This document shows, in pieces, positions 8,281-17,544 of a stretch of 47,974 bases of DNA (position 1 is its first letter; every line of letters starts with the position of its first letter). Source of the DNA: JBDHBD01 sp039586095 (lineage in GTDB: Bacteria; Gemmatimonadota; Gemmatimonadetes; Palauibacterales; Palauibacteraceae); the NCBI GenBank assembly GCA_039586095.1, contig JBDHLB010000039.1, forward strand, positions 1 to 47,974. Reading direction: 5' to 3'. A program made the translations under genes and the position numbers. The notes under the pieces are model-generated. The model saw nothing but the letters and a program-made list of their open reading frames with translations, had not been told where the DNA came from and did not search any database.

Positions 8281-9447
8281 ATGATCGAGGAGCTCTACAC
8301 CCCTCAGCAGATCGAGCTGATCGGGCGCGCACGGGAGCTGGCCGAGACTGTGATGAGGCCGGTGGCCGCCAAGTACGACGTCGAGCAGACCTACCCCTGG
8401 GAGGTTCAGGAGGCGATCCGGGACGCCGGCCTGTCGGGGGTCTGGATCCCCGAGGAATATGGCGGCCTGGGGGGCGGAGTGATGGAACTCTGCCTGGTGG
8501 TCGAAGAGTTTTCGCGGGCTTGCGGCGGCATGGGCGTCGGGTTCGCCGTCAACGCGCTCGGCTCCTTCCCCATACTGGTCGGTGGAACGGACGAGCAGAA
8601 GGAGCGCTGGCTTCCCCCGATCGCCTCCGGGGAAAAGCTGATCGCGTTCGCCCTTTCCGAGAAAGAGGCGGGCTCGGATGCCGGCTCGATGAAGGCCCGC
8701 GCCGAGCGGGACGGCGACTTCTTTGTCCTGAACGGCGACAAGAAGTGGAATACCGGCGGAGCGGTCGCTTCGTTCAATACCGTATTCGCCGTCTCCGAGC
8801 CCGACCGAGGCGCGCGTGGCATCTCCGCCTTCGTCGTGGAGGAAGGGACGCCCGGATACCGTGTCGGGAAGCACGAGGACAAGATGGGGATCCGCTGTGT
8901 CCCCGTCGTCGAGATCCACCTCGAGAACTGCCGCGTGCCGGCCGACAACCTGCTGGGCGGCAAGGAAGGCCGGGGTTTCAAGCACGCGATGATCACGCTG
9001 GACCGGGCCCGGCCCGGGGTGGCCGCTCAGGCCGTGGGGCTCGCGCAGGGCGCACTCGATCTGGCCATGGAGTACACGGGCGAGCGGCAACAATTCGGTC
9101 AGTCGGTGAATGCGTTCCAGGGCATTCAGTGGATGCTGGCGGACATGGCCACGGAGGTGGAAGCGGCCCGTCAACTCGTGTACGCGGCGGCTCGCACGAT
9201 CGACTCGGGTCACAAGCAGATCAGCAAACTGTCGGCCATGTGCAAGCTCAAGGCGACCGACGTGGCGATGAAGGTCACGACGGATTGCGTCCAGCTGTTC
9301 GGGGGGTACGGCTACTGCAAGGACTACCCGATCGAGAAGTACATGCGGGACGCGAAGATCACCCAGATCTACGAGGGCACCAACCAGATCCAGAGACTGG
9401 TGATCGCCCGCAACCTCCTGCGGGAGGCGGCGGGTGGCGCCAGCTAG
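8281..9447 (+). CDS. Acyl-CoA dehydrogenase
   Basis: From the ATG at 8281 the product is 388 residues, the usual length for short/medium-chain acyl-CoA dehydrogenases. It has the N-terminal helical domain, the substrate/FAD signature ALSEKEAGSDAGS, the middle beta domain (FFVLNGDKKWNTGG), and the C-terminal domain with GERQQFGQSV and QLFGGYGYCKDYPIEKYMRDAKI. The catalytic base is the Glu in IYEGTNQIQ (about residue 365), the position used by short-chain and butyryl-type enzymes. It oxidises an acyl-CoA to the 2-enoyl-CoA with FAD and passes electrons to ETF. In-frame codons extend upstream to about 7993 but do not resemble the family. Confidence 0.96.
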   Translation: MIEELYTPQQIELIGRARELAETVMRPVAAKYDVEQTYPWEVQEAIRDAGLSGVWIPEEYGGLGGGVMELCLVVEEFSRACGGMGVGFAVNALGSFPILVGGTDEQKERWLPPIASGEKLIAFALSEKEAGSDAGSMKARAERDGDFFVLNGDKKWNTGGAVASFNTVFAVSEPDRGARGISAFVVEEGTPGYRVGKHEDKMGIRCVPVVEIHLENCRVPADNLLGGKEGRGFKHAMITLDRARPGVAAQAVGLAQGALDLAMEYTGERQQFGQSVNAFQGIQWMLADMATEVEAARQLVYAAARTIDSGHKQISKLSAMCKLKATDVAMKVTTDCVQLFGGYGYCKDYPIEKYMRDAKITQIYEGTNQIQRLVIARNLLREAAGGAS

Positions 9448-9537
9448 AGTCCGAGCCGGTCGGACCGTCGGCTCGCAGGAGAGGATCGACGAGTCTGTCG
9501 AGAGAGGCCCAACTCGAATCGTAAGGAGATAGATGCC

Positions 9538-10074
9538 ATGCGTCGATATGTGCCCGTCGTTTTGGTGCTCGCTGCGTGCGGCGGTGGGGCACCTTCGGAA
9601 GATGCGCAGTCAGAGACCGCTGCCATGATGGAAGAGGCTACGCCCATGGAGACCCCGATCACCGATCCGGTCGACATTCCTTTCGCGGCGTCGCTGCAGG
9701 TCGATTTGACCGCGATGGAGAAGCGGGAGAGCGGACTGTATGTCCAGGTGCTCGAAGAGGGCGAGGGAGCGCCGGCCGCCGCGGGTGACCAGATGGGCGT
9801 TCACTACACCGTGTGGCTGCCCGACGGAAGCAAGCTCGACTCGAGCTTCGATCGCTCGCCGCCCGAGCCTCTGCCGATGGTGCTGAACGAGACGGCGCTG
9901 ATCGCCGGCTGGACGGAAGGCGTCACGGGAATGCGGCTGGGCGAGAAGCGCCGCCTGGTGGTGCCGTACGACCTCGCGTACGGCGCTGCGGGTCGTCCCC
10001 CTCAGGTGCCGCCGTACACGGCGTTGGTCTTCGAGCTGGAGTTGGCGCAGCACACGCCCGGGGGCGGCGGCTAG
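9538..10074 (+). CDS. FKBP-type peptidyl-prolyl isomerase lipoprotein
   Basis: The 178-residue protein begins with a short signal peptide ending in the lipobox VLAAC (Cys about residue 14), followed by a low-complexity acidic linker. The FKBP domain occupies about residues 65-172: GDQMGVHYTVWLPDGSKLDSSFDR, the active-site strand with LIAGWTEGVTGMRLGEKRRLVVP, and AYGAAGRPPQVPPYTALVFELEL. It would act as a lipid-anchored periplasmic proline isomerase and folding helper. AAGGAG precedes the ATG. It lies 90 bases after the acyl-CoA dehydrogenase on the same strand; a functional link is not evident. Confidence 0.93.
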   Translation: MRRYVPVVLVLAACGGGAPSEDAQSETAAMMEEATPMETPITDPVDIPFAASLQVDLTAMEKRESGLYVQVLEEGEGAPAAAGDQMGVHYTVWLPDGSKLDSSFDRSPPEPLPMVLNETALIAGWTEGVTGMRLGEKRRLVVPYDLAYGAAGRPPQVPPYTALVFELELAQHTPGGGG

Positions 10075-10120
10075 CCTCACAGGACGACCAGATCCGCTTT
10101 TAGCACATCGATTCGGTCGG

Positions 10121-11527
10121 TCAGCTCGGGACTGGCCCCGTCGTGGCGGCGGCGGGAGCCGTCTCGGGCCGAGCCGTCAGGCGCGAAACCGCCCACGCCA
10201 TGGCCAGATTCGGGGGGAGCACGGCGGCGATGATCTCGCCGTTCACCTGATCGAACCCGGGCAGTAGCTGGATCGCCAGGGCAAACACGGACGTGGCCCC
10301 CACCGTCCAGGCCAGCCGACGCGTCCAGCGCCCGACCCGGCTGCCACCTTGCCCGGCGACCGCCAGCGGCACGAGCGCCACGAGCGCCAGGGCGACCGGG
10401 TTGAACAGGAGGATGTTCTCGTTCCAGTGGGCCGCCCAGTGCTGGGTGAAGATCCACACCAGAACGAGGAACCAGCCGCCCACCCCCACCAGCAGCGCCC
10501 ACAGAGAGGTGAGAGTCGCCGCGGCGATACGTGGTGCGCGGGCGATGGACCTCTGACGACCGAGGGGCAGGACCCCGGCCGCCACGGTCAGACCGAACCC
10601 CAGAAAGCCCAGCAGCCAGCCGGGGGGCGTCTCACGCTCGACGGGCATGCTGCTCAAGTACACCGTGTCCTCGGAGCGCACGAGCGGCGTTTCCTGGCCG
10701 TTCGCATCGAGCACGGTCACACCCCGCAGCGTCTTCATCATCCGAACGGGCAGAAACATTTCTTCCCAGGCCGAGATCGGCCGGTCGATCGGGTGGCCGA
10801 GCGAGAAGAGCGTGCCCGCATACGCGCCCAGATCCGGGGCCAACAGACGGCGGGTGTGAAAGCGGTACGTGGTGCCGGTCTCGGCGTCGAAGGTCAGCTC
10901 ACGCAGTCGACCATCGAGCACATGGTCGAGCGCGTCCCGTACGCGGGTCGAGCAGTTGTCCTGGTAATAATCGTACGGGTAGAAGCGATTCTCCGGCCGC
11001 TCGTTCCACTCCAGGTAGGCATACAGCTCGGCCCGCTGCTCCGGAGTGAGGTTCAGTTCCTGCACCCACACCGAGCGATCGGCCTGAACGTACGCCCCCA
11101 TATGCAGACGGCCATCGAAGCCGGCCATCCAATACATCATCTCGCCCTGGATGAACCGCTTGAGAAAGTTCTCCTGCTGGAAGGAGAACATCCCGTAGTT
11201 GTACATGCGGTTGATGCCCCGGATCGGATCTCTCACCCAGATGGCGTTGTGCCCGAAGCGCTCCCACACGCGCTCGCCAGGCCCCATGGTTACGAGGGAT
11301 GCGATCATGGTCGACCCGTCGATCTCGGAGCCATCGGGGGTGGCGGGTTCCTGAATCGGGACCGAACGGACCGTTGCGGCCCGCATCGCCTCGTGCTCCC
11401 GAGCTCGCAGAGGCGACGCCGGGAAACCGAGGAAGCCGAGCGCGGTGCAGGCGAGCAGCACGGTCCGCGGGAACGGCGCAGACCCCGGCAACGTGCGGAC
11501 TGGCCACAGGGTCCACGGGGCGCTCAC
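10121..11527 (-). CDS. DUF4105 (Lnb N-terminal-like) membrane protein
   Basis: The best start is the GTG at 11527, which overlaps the TGA of the upstream Smr gene in a GTGA junction; this gives 468 residues. An N-terminal hydrophobic segment (TVLLACTALGFLGF) exports a domain with the DUF4105 features GPGERVWERFGHNAIWV, NYGMFSFQQENFLKRFIQG and YYQDNCSTRVRDAL, resembling cysteine/thiol-protease-like folds. The last 150 residues contain several membrane helices. The family is common in outer-membrane bacteria and its biochemical role is not settled. Translation is probably coupled to the Smr protein. Confidence 0.83.
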   Translation of the reverse strand: MSAPWTLWPVRTLPGSAPFPRTVLLACTALGFLGFPASPLRAREHEAMRAATVRSVPIQEPATPDGSEIDGSTMIASLVTMGPGERVWERFGHNAIWVRDPIRGINRMYNYGMFSFQQENFLKRFIQGEMMYWMAGFDGRLHMGAYVQADRSVWVQELNLTPEQRAELYAYLEWNERPENRFYPYDYYQDNCSTRVRDALDHVLDGRLRELTFDAETGTTYRFHTRRLLAPDLGAYAGTLFSLGHPIDRPISAWEEMFLPVRMMKTLRGVTVLDANGQETPLVRSEDTVYLSSMPVERETPPGWLLGFLGFGLTVAAGVLPLGRQRSIARAPRIAAATLTSLWALLVGVGGWFLVLVWIFTQHWAAHWNENILLFNPVALALVALVPLAVAGQGGSRVGRWTRRLAWTVGATSVFALAIQLLPGFDQVNGEIIAAVLPPNLAMAWAVSRLTARPETAPAAATTGPVPS

Positions 11528-11862
11528 CGACGGTTCTCTCCAAGCAGGCGGATCAGAACACTTCCCTGATCGGGCGACAGCACCCACTCCGCGACCAATC
11601 CGTCGGCCGATGCGAGTTCCTCCACTACCATGGGGCGGAGCTGCGGCCCGTCCGGCGAATTGAGACCCTTTCCCGTGATGATGCGGACCGCCTGACCCGG
11701 GTGCTGCCGGGCGACTCGCTGTAGAAACGCCCGGACGCGCGTTCGGGCGGGCTCCTTCCGCATGCCGTGCAAATCCACGGACGCGACCGGCACCGCGTGC
11801 TGGAGCCAGTTGTCCGCGCGAGGCGTGCTGCCCGCGACCCTAGGAGTTCTTCGCTTTCCCAT
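11524..11862 (-). CDS. Smr-domain protein (MutS2 C-terminal-like)
   Basis: This 112-residue protein is almost only an Smr domain: the VDLHGMRKEPARTRVRAFL helix-strand with the DLHG motif (about residues 31-34), then VRIITGKGLNSPDGPQLRP with TGKG in place of the common HGxG/TGRG, and a C-terminal strand (GSVLIRLL). Smr domains bind and sometimes nick DNA or cleave RNA. Small stand-alone members such as this are poorly characterised. The gene overlaps the downstream DUF4105 gene by 4 bases. Confidence 0.85.
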   Translation of the reverse strand: MGKRRTPRVAGSTPRADNWLQHAVPVASVDLHGMRKEPARTRVRAFLQRVARQHPGQAVRIITGKGLNSPDGPQLRPMVVEELASADGLVAEWVLSPDQGSVLIRLLGENRR

Positions 11863-11930
11863 GGAGTGATCTGCGCCGTTAAGCCATCAGGAGACGGTCG
11901 GTCGCAAAGTACCCTGGCGGCGGCTTGGAA

Positions 11931-12146
11931 TCACTCGGGGGCTTTGGGGGAGCGCAGAAGTCGATAGACTCCGTACGCGACAACCCCCAGCACGAGAAGC
12001 GTCGGCAGCCAGCCGATAATGCTGTAGACGAAGCCGACGGCCAGCACGGCACCGCCTCCCTGCACCCAACCGACCGCTTTGGCCTTGCGCCGCGCGCGGG
12101 TCAGGTCTCGATCTGTGTACAGCTCCGGCAAATGCTCGTCACGCAT
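11931..12146 (-). CDS. Small membrane protein of unknown function
   Basis: The ATG at 12146 follows GGAG at a good distance and gives 71 residues. A charged N-terminal part (YTDRDLTRARRKAKAVGW) is followed by a hydrophobic stretch of about 35 residues that can form two short or one long membrane segment (GGGAVLAVGFVYSIIGWL and LLVLGVVAYGVYRLL), and a short basic tail. I do not recognise a family. It lies 68 bases upstream of the Smr gene on the same strand and may be co-transcribed. Confidence 0.5.
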   Translation of the reverse strand: MRDEHLPELYTDRDLTRARRKAKAVGWVQGGGAVLAVGFVYSIIGWLPTLLVLGVVAYGVYRLLRSPKAPE

Positions 12147-12254
12147 CGACGCACTCCGTTCCGTTCCCGGCACGCGCTCGTTCGTTCATACCTTCGTCCC
12201 CCAGTACGAGATTTGCCCGCTGAGGGTTCTTGTCCACGATTCTCATCCAGGTGC

Positions 12255-12446
12255 TCACTGCAAACACGCTTTGAGTCGAAGAAACTCGCGCACGATGCAG
12301 CCGAGCTGCGGCGAGGTGAGCTGCTCCGGTCGCATCGCCGCGCCAGCGAGAAGGAACAACTGCTCGAGGGCATGAATATCTCCTGCCACTGGCCGCTTCC
12401 GCAGCATCGCTTTCTCTATCGAAGACTTCGCTCTTTGCCGCCTCAT
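12255..12446 (-). CDS. Small hypothetical protein
   Basis: The ATG at 12446 has GAGG about five bases upstream and opens a 63-codon frame. The N-terminus is strongly basic (MRRQRAKSSIEKAMLRKR) and the rest looks helical and amphipathic (DIHALEQLFLLAGAAMRPEQ), with two Cys near the C-terminus. It resembles no family I know. Orientation agrees with the neighbours, but the frame could be fortuitous in G+C-rich DNA. Confidence 0.3.
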   Translation of the reverse strand: MRRQRAKSSIEKAMLRKRPVAGDIHALEQLFLLAGAAMRPEQLTSPQLGCIVREFLRLKACLQ

Positions 12447-12638
12447 GGTGGCCTCCTCGTGGCCCTCGCCACGTCGGCAACCCTCACCGTCCCGTCCTCC
12501 CGTCTTCCACTTCATGGATAGGCCACCCGAGTCAAGCGGCGGTAAAGCGGGATGACCGTAGGCTGGCCCCGTGTCATTGGGCCGAAGAGGGCGAAAGTCC
12601 GCTACCTGTCACAGAGTAAAGCGATAAAGTAAAGCGCT

Positions 12639-13751
12639 CTATTCGTTCGTCCCATGTGGGGCTGCAGCCGGCACGGCGCCGGGCGGTGGACGCGAGAAGA
12701 ACGCCCGTCGCGCCCACAGCGACACGTGCACGAGACCGATGAGCACGGGAACCTCGACGAGGGGACCGATGACCGTGGCGAAGGCCTGCGCCGATTGGAT
12801 GCCGAACACGGCGATCGCCACGGCGATGGCCAGCTCGAAATCGTTGCTCGCCGCCGTGAGAGCGACGGTCGTGGTCTCCGGATACTCACCCTTGAGCAGG
12901 CGTGCTCCCACGAACGTGATCGCGAACATCGCCAGAAAGTAGAGGGTCAGCGGAATCGCGATTCGCGCCACGTCCAGCGGAAGCTCGACGATCAGCTCGC
13001 CCTTGAGCGAGAACATGACCACCACCGTGAACAGCAGAGCCGCCAGCGTGAGCGGACTGATCCGCGGAATGAACACCTGCTCATACCACTCGCGCCCCTT
13101 GCGTCGAAGCAGCGTGAAGCGCGTGATCAGCCCGCCAAAGAACGGGATCCCGAGGTAGATCAATACCGTCTTCGCGATCTCCCCGATGCCCACGTCCATC
13201 GCGAACCCCTCCAGACCGAACAGGGGCGGCAGCAACGTGATGAAGATCCAGGCGTAGAAGCCGTAGAACAGCACCTGAAAGACGGCGTTCGCCGCGACGA
13301 GACCGGCGGCCAGGTCGCGGTCGCCATCGGCGAGGTCGTTCCACACCAGCACCATCGCGATACAGCGAGCCAGGCCGACCAGGATGAGCCCTACCGCGTA
13401 GCCCGGCAGATCGCGCAGCAGGAACACCGCCAGCGCGAACATGACGATCGGGCCCACGATCCAGTTCTGGACCAGGGAGAGTCCGAGTATCCGCTTGTGC
13501 CGGAAGACGGTGCCGAACTTCTCGTACCGCACCTTGGCCAGCGGCGGGTACATCATGAGGATCAGACCGATCGCGATCGGGATGGAGGTGGTCCCGACTT
13601 GGGTCGCTTGGTTGAACGATTCCACGCGCCCCGGCCACAGGTAGCCGATGCCCACACCGATCGCCATGGCGGCGAAGATCCAGAGCGTGAGGTAGCGGTC
13701 GAGGAAGGAGAGGCGTCGGGCTACGGACGATGCTCCGTCGGACAAGCTCAT
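12639..13751 (-). CDS. acr3: Arsenite efflux permease, ACR3 family
   Basis: The 370-residue protein has about ten membrane helices and the ACR3 hallmarks: YPPLAKVRYEKFG after helix 2, the conserved Cys130 in GLARCIAMVLVWNDLADGD, needed for arsenite transport in studied members, and the SNDFELAIAVAIA segment with the conserved Glu in a late helix. It exports arsenite (and in some members antimonite) using the proton gradient. No ArsR repressor or arsenate reductase gene is adjacent, so it is not in a typical ars operon here. A receiver/thioredoxin-reductase-like gene is divergent from it across about 240 bases. Confidence 0.94.
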   Translation of the reverse strand: MSLSDGASSVARRLSFLDRYLTLWIFAAMAIGVGIGYLWPGRVESFNQATQVGTTSIPIAIGLILMMYPPLAKVRYEKFGTVFRHKRILGLSLVQNWIVGPIVMFALAVFLLRDLPGYAVGLILVGLARCIAMVLVWNDLADGDRDLAAGLVAANAVFQVLFYGFYAWIFITLLPPLFGLEGFAMDVGIGEIAKTVLIYLGIPFFGGLITRFTLLRRKGREWYEQVFIPRISPLTLAALLFTVVVMFSLKGELIVELPLDVARIAIPLTLYFLAMFAITFVGARLLKGEYPETTTVALTAASNDFELAIAVAIAVFGIQSAQAFATVIGPLVEVPVLIGLVHVSLWARRAFFSRPPPGAVPAAAPHGTNE

Positions 13752-13756
13752 CGTTG

Positions 13757-13843
13757 CTATCCCTGTCGGCGTCGCGACGACGAAAGGAGCGACTCGCGTT
13801 CGTCGGTCCGCGCGCCGCCGTTGGTTTCGGTCAGGTCAGTCAT
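13757..13843 (-). CDS. Possible 28-residue leader peptide ahead of acr3
   Basis: ATG at 13843 opens a 28-codon frame that ends TAG at 13757, five bases before the acr3 ATG. The peptide would be polar and Arg/Ser-rich. A further in-frame ATG lies four codons upstream. The tight spacing would allow coupled translation, but there is no strong ribosome binding site and chance is a real possibility. Confidence 0.2.
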   Translation of the reverse strand: MTDLTETNGGARTDERESLLSSSRRRQG

Positions 13844-13990
13844 GAAGTCGAGCATGGACGTGCTGCGAAGGATGCTGCACTGGTCTTCCAAGTGGGTCAA
13901 GGATCGCCAAGCTGCAGTGTCGGACGAAGCTCGTTACACTGCGGCTCGGCAGCGTTTTCCGTATTGCGTTCCGAAGTCGGGTAGATCACG

Positions 13991-15623
13991 GTGAGAACGA
14001 TGGACAAGCCGATCCTCTTTCTGGTCGCACACGAGCGCTCGCTTCTCGACGCCCTCGAGAGTGACCTGGCCCGACGGTTCAGCAACGATTGCCGTATTCT
14101 GTGCGAGAGTTCGCCTGCGGAGGGTCTCGCGACCCTGAGGACGCTGGCCGCGGAGTCCGCACCGGTTGCCCTTCTCATCGTCGACCAGCGAATGCCCGAG
14201 ATGACCGGGGTCCAATTCCTGGTCGAGGCCCACGCGCTGCTATCGATGGCCAAGCGTATCCTTCTCGTCGAGCGCGACTATACGCAGGCAAATCCCATCG
14301 TACCGGCGATGACGCTGGGGCAGATCGACTACCACCTGGTAAAGCCGTGGCTTCCGGAACTGGGTCTGTACCCGGCTGTGAGCGAGTTCCTCGCGGCCTG
14401 GGCGTCCTCGCAGGAGCCCCGGTTTACCATGTTCCAAATCGTTGGGCCGAGGCTAAGCCCTCGCAGTCACGAAGTCCGGGACCTGCTCACGCGCATGGGT
14501 ATGCCGTACGGGTTTTACGACGAGGACTCCGAGCTCGGACGCCAGATGCTCAACCGATGCCGAGCTTATCGAGGCCTTCGGCGGAGGGACCCGGATCGAG
14601 ACCGGCGTCCACGATGTCGCAATCGTCGGGGCGGGACCGGCCGGACTTGCGGCGGCCGTTCATGCCGCTTCGGAGGGGCTGAGCACCGTGGTCCTGGAGA
14701 AGAACGTGTCCGGCGGGCAGGCCGGCACCAGCGCGCATATCCGCAATTTTCCCGGTTTCACGTGGGGGATCGGTGGGCAGGAATTCGCCTACCGGGCGTG
14801 CGAACAGGCATGGCTATTCGGAGCGAATCTGGTCTTCGCTCAAGAGGCGATAGAACTCCGATCCATGGGAGAGGCACGCATCGTACAGGCGGCCGATGGC
14901 CGCGAGGTCGCGGCTCGGTCGATCGTGTTGGCTCCGGGCATTACGTGGCGCCGTTTGGGTATCCCGCGCCTCGAGGCGCTCATTGGCACGGGTGTGTTCT
15001 ACGGAGCGGCAGGAAGCGAGGCGCGAGCCATGAAAGGCCGGCACGTGTGTGTCGTGGGGGCGGGGAACTCCGCGGGCCAGGCCGCCATGCACCTGGCGAA
15101 GCATGCCGACTCGGTGACGGTACTTGTCCGGGGCGACTCGCTCTCTGCGAGCATGTCCGAATACCTGATCACGGAGCTCGGAGAGCTGTCCAACGTCGAG
15201 GTGCGTGTTGGCGTCGAGATCACCGACGGGGAAGGCGAAGAGCACCTCGAGGCGATCACGCTGCGAAACCTGGCGGACGGATCCACCGAGCGAGTCCCGA
15301 CGAGTGGTCTGTTCGTCATGATCGGCGGAGTGCCGCACACGGACTGGCTGCACGACTGCGTGGAGCGCGACCGGCAGGGCTACATTCTGACTGGAGCCGA
15401 CCTCATGCGCGACGGACGCCTCCCGTCCGGCTGGCCGGTAAGCCGCGCGCCGTACCATCTGGAGACGAGCCTCCCCGGAGTGTTTGCCGCAGGCGACGTC
15501 CGGCACGGATCGGTCAAGCGGGTCGCTTCGGCCGTGGGCGAGGGGGCGATCGCCGTCCAGCTCCTACATCAGTACCTCGCCGAGCCGGTCGAGGCTGCCG
15601 TGGGCGACTTCGCCGAGCTGTAG
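13991..15623 (+). pseudogene. Receiver / thioredoxin-like / FAD oxidoreductase fusion, broken by internal deletion
   Basis: The first part (to about 14550) encodes a receiver-like domain (LLIVDQRMPEMTG) and the start of a thioredoxin-like domain (FQIVGPRLSPRSHEVRDLLTRMGMPYGFYDEDSELGRQML). The protein then resumes in another frame at TDAELIEAFGGG, followed by VAIVGAGPAGLAAAV (FAD Rossmann motif), SGGQAGTSAHIRNFPGF, a second Rossmann motif VVGAGNSAGQAAMHLA and FAAGDVRHGSVKRVASAVGEGA. Whole proteins of this type have roughly 25 more residues (a strand-turn-strand ending in a DP motif) at the join. A deletion of length 2 modulo 3 near 14545-14558 explains both the missing residues and the frame change. 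Intact relatives are about 550-580 residues and are soluble NAD(P)H-dependent flavoproteins. Starts possible at GTG 13991 or ATG 14000. Confidence 0.85.
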
Positions 15624-15699
15624 TCGCAGCGGCGCGGCCCGGGACTCGAACGGCCATCTGACGCTGGCCGTTTCGCGAGCCCGACACTCACGCGCAGGA

Positions 15700-16683
15700 T
15701 CACTCGACGGTGAACTCCAGCACCGCCCCTCTGATCCCGTATTCCTCCGAAATCCAGGCGTAGTCGCCCGGCGTGAGCTGAACGGTCGTGAAACCGGTGC
15801 GGCCCGCAGTGAGGTGCTCGACACCGCCCAGGGAGTATCCCGGAGCCGGGGCGCGAAAGCCCTCTTCCAGGTCCATCCAGTTCATCCATGCCACGATCTC
15901 GTCCACGGTGGTTTCGCCGTCGAGGCGGAAGAGGTTCAGATCGTGCTTCATGAAGCCCTCTGGGTTCTCCGTCACCCGGACCGCCACCGTGTGGGTGCCT
16001 GACGTGAGCTGGCTGGAGCCCTCGATGGCGTAGTTCGACAGCGTGAGCTCGACGTCGGCCTCGGGCATCGGCGCACCGGTCTCCTCATCCGTGACGGTGA
16101 ACTTGCGCTGCATCCCGAGCTCCGTGTGCCATCGACCCTCGGGCGTCTTCACGTAGCACTCCATGACATACGTGCCCGGCTCCAGCAGCACGGTGGCCTG
16201 TGAAGTCTCGCCGGGCTCGGTGAGCGCCGGGCCTCCCACGGACACCATATCGTTGAAGAACCAGGCAGGAATCTGCTCCCCGAACCTCCGCCCGGCCTCC
16301 GCCTGGTCGATCTCACCCGATGCATACGCCTCCCAGACTTCCGTGAAGGGACCTATAGCCTCTTCCAGGAAGCGCTCGTATGTCACATCCTCAGGCAGCC
16401 GATAGAGGTACAGGAAGTGCTCCTGTTGACCGGCGTTTGCCATACGGAAGGTCGTCCAGCCGGACGGAATCTCGTCCGGTGCCTGAAAGGCGAAATCCAC
16501 GGCGGTGACGTCGACCACGTAGGCGTCGGTGGCCGCGACCGCGGCGCTCTCCCCGGTCGTTGCGGAAGCGGCCTCTTCAGCATCGACATAGCCGGTGTCG
16601 CCGTTGTCAGCCGACTGGCAGGCCGTGTGCAGCGTGACCAGGGCAGCGAATCCGGAGATCTGGAGCAAGCGTCGAAAGAGCAT
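15700..16683 (-). CDS. Cupredoxin-like secreted lipoprotein
   Basis: The ATG at 16683 follows GGAGG by five bases and yields 327 residues; longer in-frame starts lack such a site. A signal peptide ends at the lipobox LHTAC (Cys about residue 22), followed by a low-complexity Ala/Glu/Thr linker. The rest shows two repeats of a beta-rich domain ending in similar strands: TVLLEPGTYVMECYVKTPEGRWHTELGM and TVQLTPGDYAWISEEYG. Both resemble the C-terminal strands of cupredoxins, the first with Cys and His spaced as a possible copper site. Function unknown; a surface copper or redox protein is a guess. It sits downstream of a molybdenum hydroxylase operon, 153 bases away, on the same strand. Confidence 0.6.
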   Translation of the reverse strand: MLFRRLLQISGFAALVTLHTACQSADNGDTGYVDAEEAASATTGESAAVAATDAYVVDVTAVDFAFQAPDEIPSGWTTFRMANAGQQEHFLYLYRLPEDVTYERFLEEAIGPFTEVWEAYASGEIDQAEAGRRFGEQIPAWFFNDMVSVGGPALTEPGETSQATVLLEPGTYVMECYVKTPEGRWHTELGMQRKFTVTDEETGAPMPEADVELTLSNYAIEGSSQLTSGTHTVAVRVTENPEGFMKHDLNLFRLDGETTVDEIVAWMNWMDLEEGFRAPAPGYSLGGVEHLTAGRTGFTTVQLTPGDYAWISEEYGIRGAVLEFTVE

Positions 16684-16836
16684 AAATCCCTCCGTTGAGT
16701 GAGAATACGAGGTCGGCATGATGAAAGTCGGAGGCGATGCAGGCAAGCGGGCACGAGTCGATCGGCCCTGTCGAGTCGATCTACCGATTGGACATCGTCA
16801 CGAGGTGACGTTGGCCAAGAGGAAGCGCATGGAGCT

Positions 16837-17544
16837 TCAGCCCGAGCCGGCCGAGGCTCCCGGGCAGTCCGCGCCCGCGTCGACCCAGGCCTGTGTGAGC
16901 TGGCCGAAAAGCCGCTGGGTCCCCGGGGCCCTCTCGCGGCCGGCTCCCGGCGCCCAGGCCCAGCCGACGAGGGCATCTTCGCCCATGTGATCCACGACCT
17001 CTTCGAGGCTCATGCCGCCGTTCCGGGCCGGATCCTTGACCTGTTCGCATATCTCTGCCAGTGACAAACCTGCCCAGGCCGCGCTCGCGGGCGCCAGGAG
17101 CCAGTGTGGGTGACCGGGCATCGACCAGTCCGCCGACACGCGAACGTTCTCCGGCTGATGGCAGGTGATGCACAGCATACCCGCCTCCCCCATCCCGCTC
17201 GCTCCACGAACGACCATCGGCTCGTGCGGGCGTGAGTCGTCTCCCTGCAGCGGCTCATCGCCCGTTGGGTGGCAGTTCACGCAGCGCGGATGCTGGAGCA
17301 CTTTCCCCATCTCGGTGAACAGTGCGGCCGCGCGCTCTCCGTCGTCCGCGATGTCGACAAAGTCGTCGGGTGCCCGCAATGTCAGGGAGGACGCAGTGCC
17401 GGACTCCGCCTGATCCTCCGCGGGCACGCAACCGGCGGCGAACGCGAGGAAGAGGGCGCACGCAGCGGCTGGCGCTCTCCGATCCCGCAGCCCCGAGTCC
17501 ACTTTGCCGCGGACCCTGTCGCGAACCAGCGCTGAGGCTCTCAT
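16837..17544 (-). CDS. Diheme c-type cytochrome lipoprotein of the molybdenum hydroxylase operon
   Basis: The 235-residue protein has an N-terminal export signal with lipobox AFAAGC (Cys39) and two heme motifs, CVNCH (88-92) and CITCH (125-129). Its start overlaps the stop of the molybdopterin subunit by 4 bases, so it is coupled to it. The likely role is to take electrons from the [2Fe-2S] subunit in the periplasm and pass them to the respiratory chain, as described for isoquinoline oxidoreductase- and aldehyde dehydrogenase-like enzymes that use cytochromes rather than NAD or oxygen. Confidence 0.87.
   Translation of the reverse strand: MRASALVRDRVRGKVDSGLRDRRAPAAACALFLAFAAGCVPAEDQAESGTASSLTLRAPDDFVDIADDGERAAALFTEMGKVLQHPRCVNCHPTGDEPLQGDDSRPHEPMVVRGASGMGEAGMLCITCHQPENVRVSADWSMPGHPHWLLAPASAAWAGLSLAEICEQVKDPARNGGMSLEEVVDHMGEDALVGWAWAPGAGRERAPGTQRLFGQLTQAWVDAGADCPGASAGSG

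Noticed and set aside
12600..12640. Short direct repeat TAAAGCG downstream of acr3
   Set aside because: Only two or three 7-base units; too short to call a regulatory or CRISPR-like repeat.
14688..15623. The flavoprotein half as an independent gene starting at GTG/ATG near 14688
   Set aside because: The FAD motif GAGPAG lies upstream of that start, so the real protein must begin earlier and join the receiver part.
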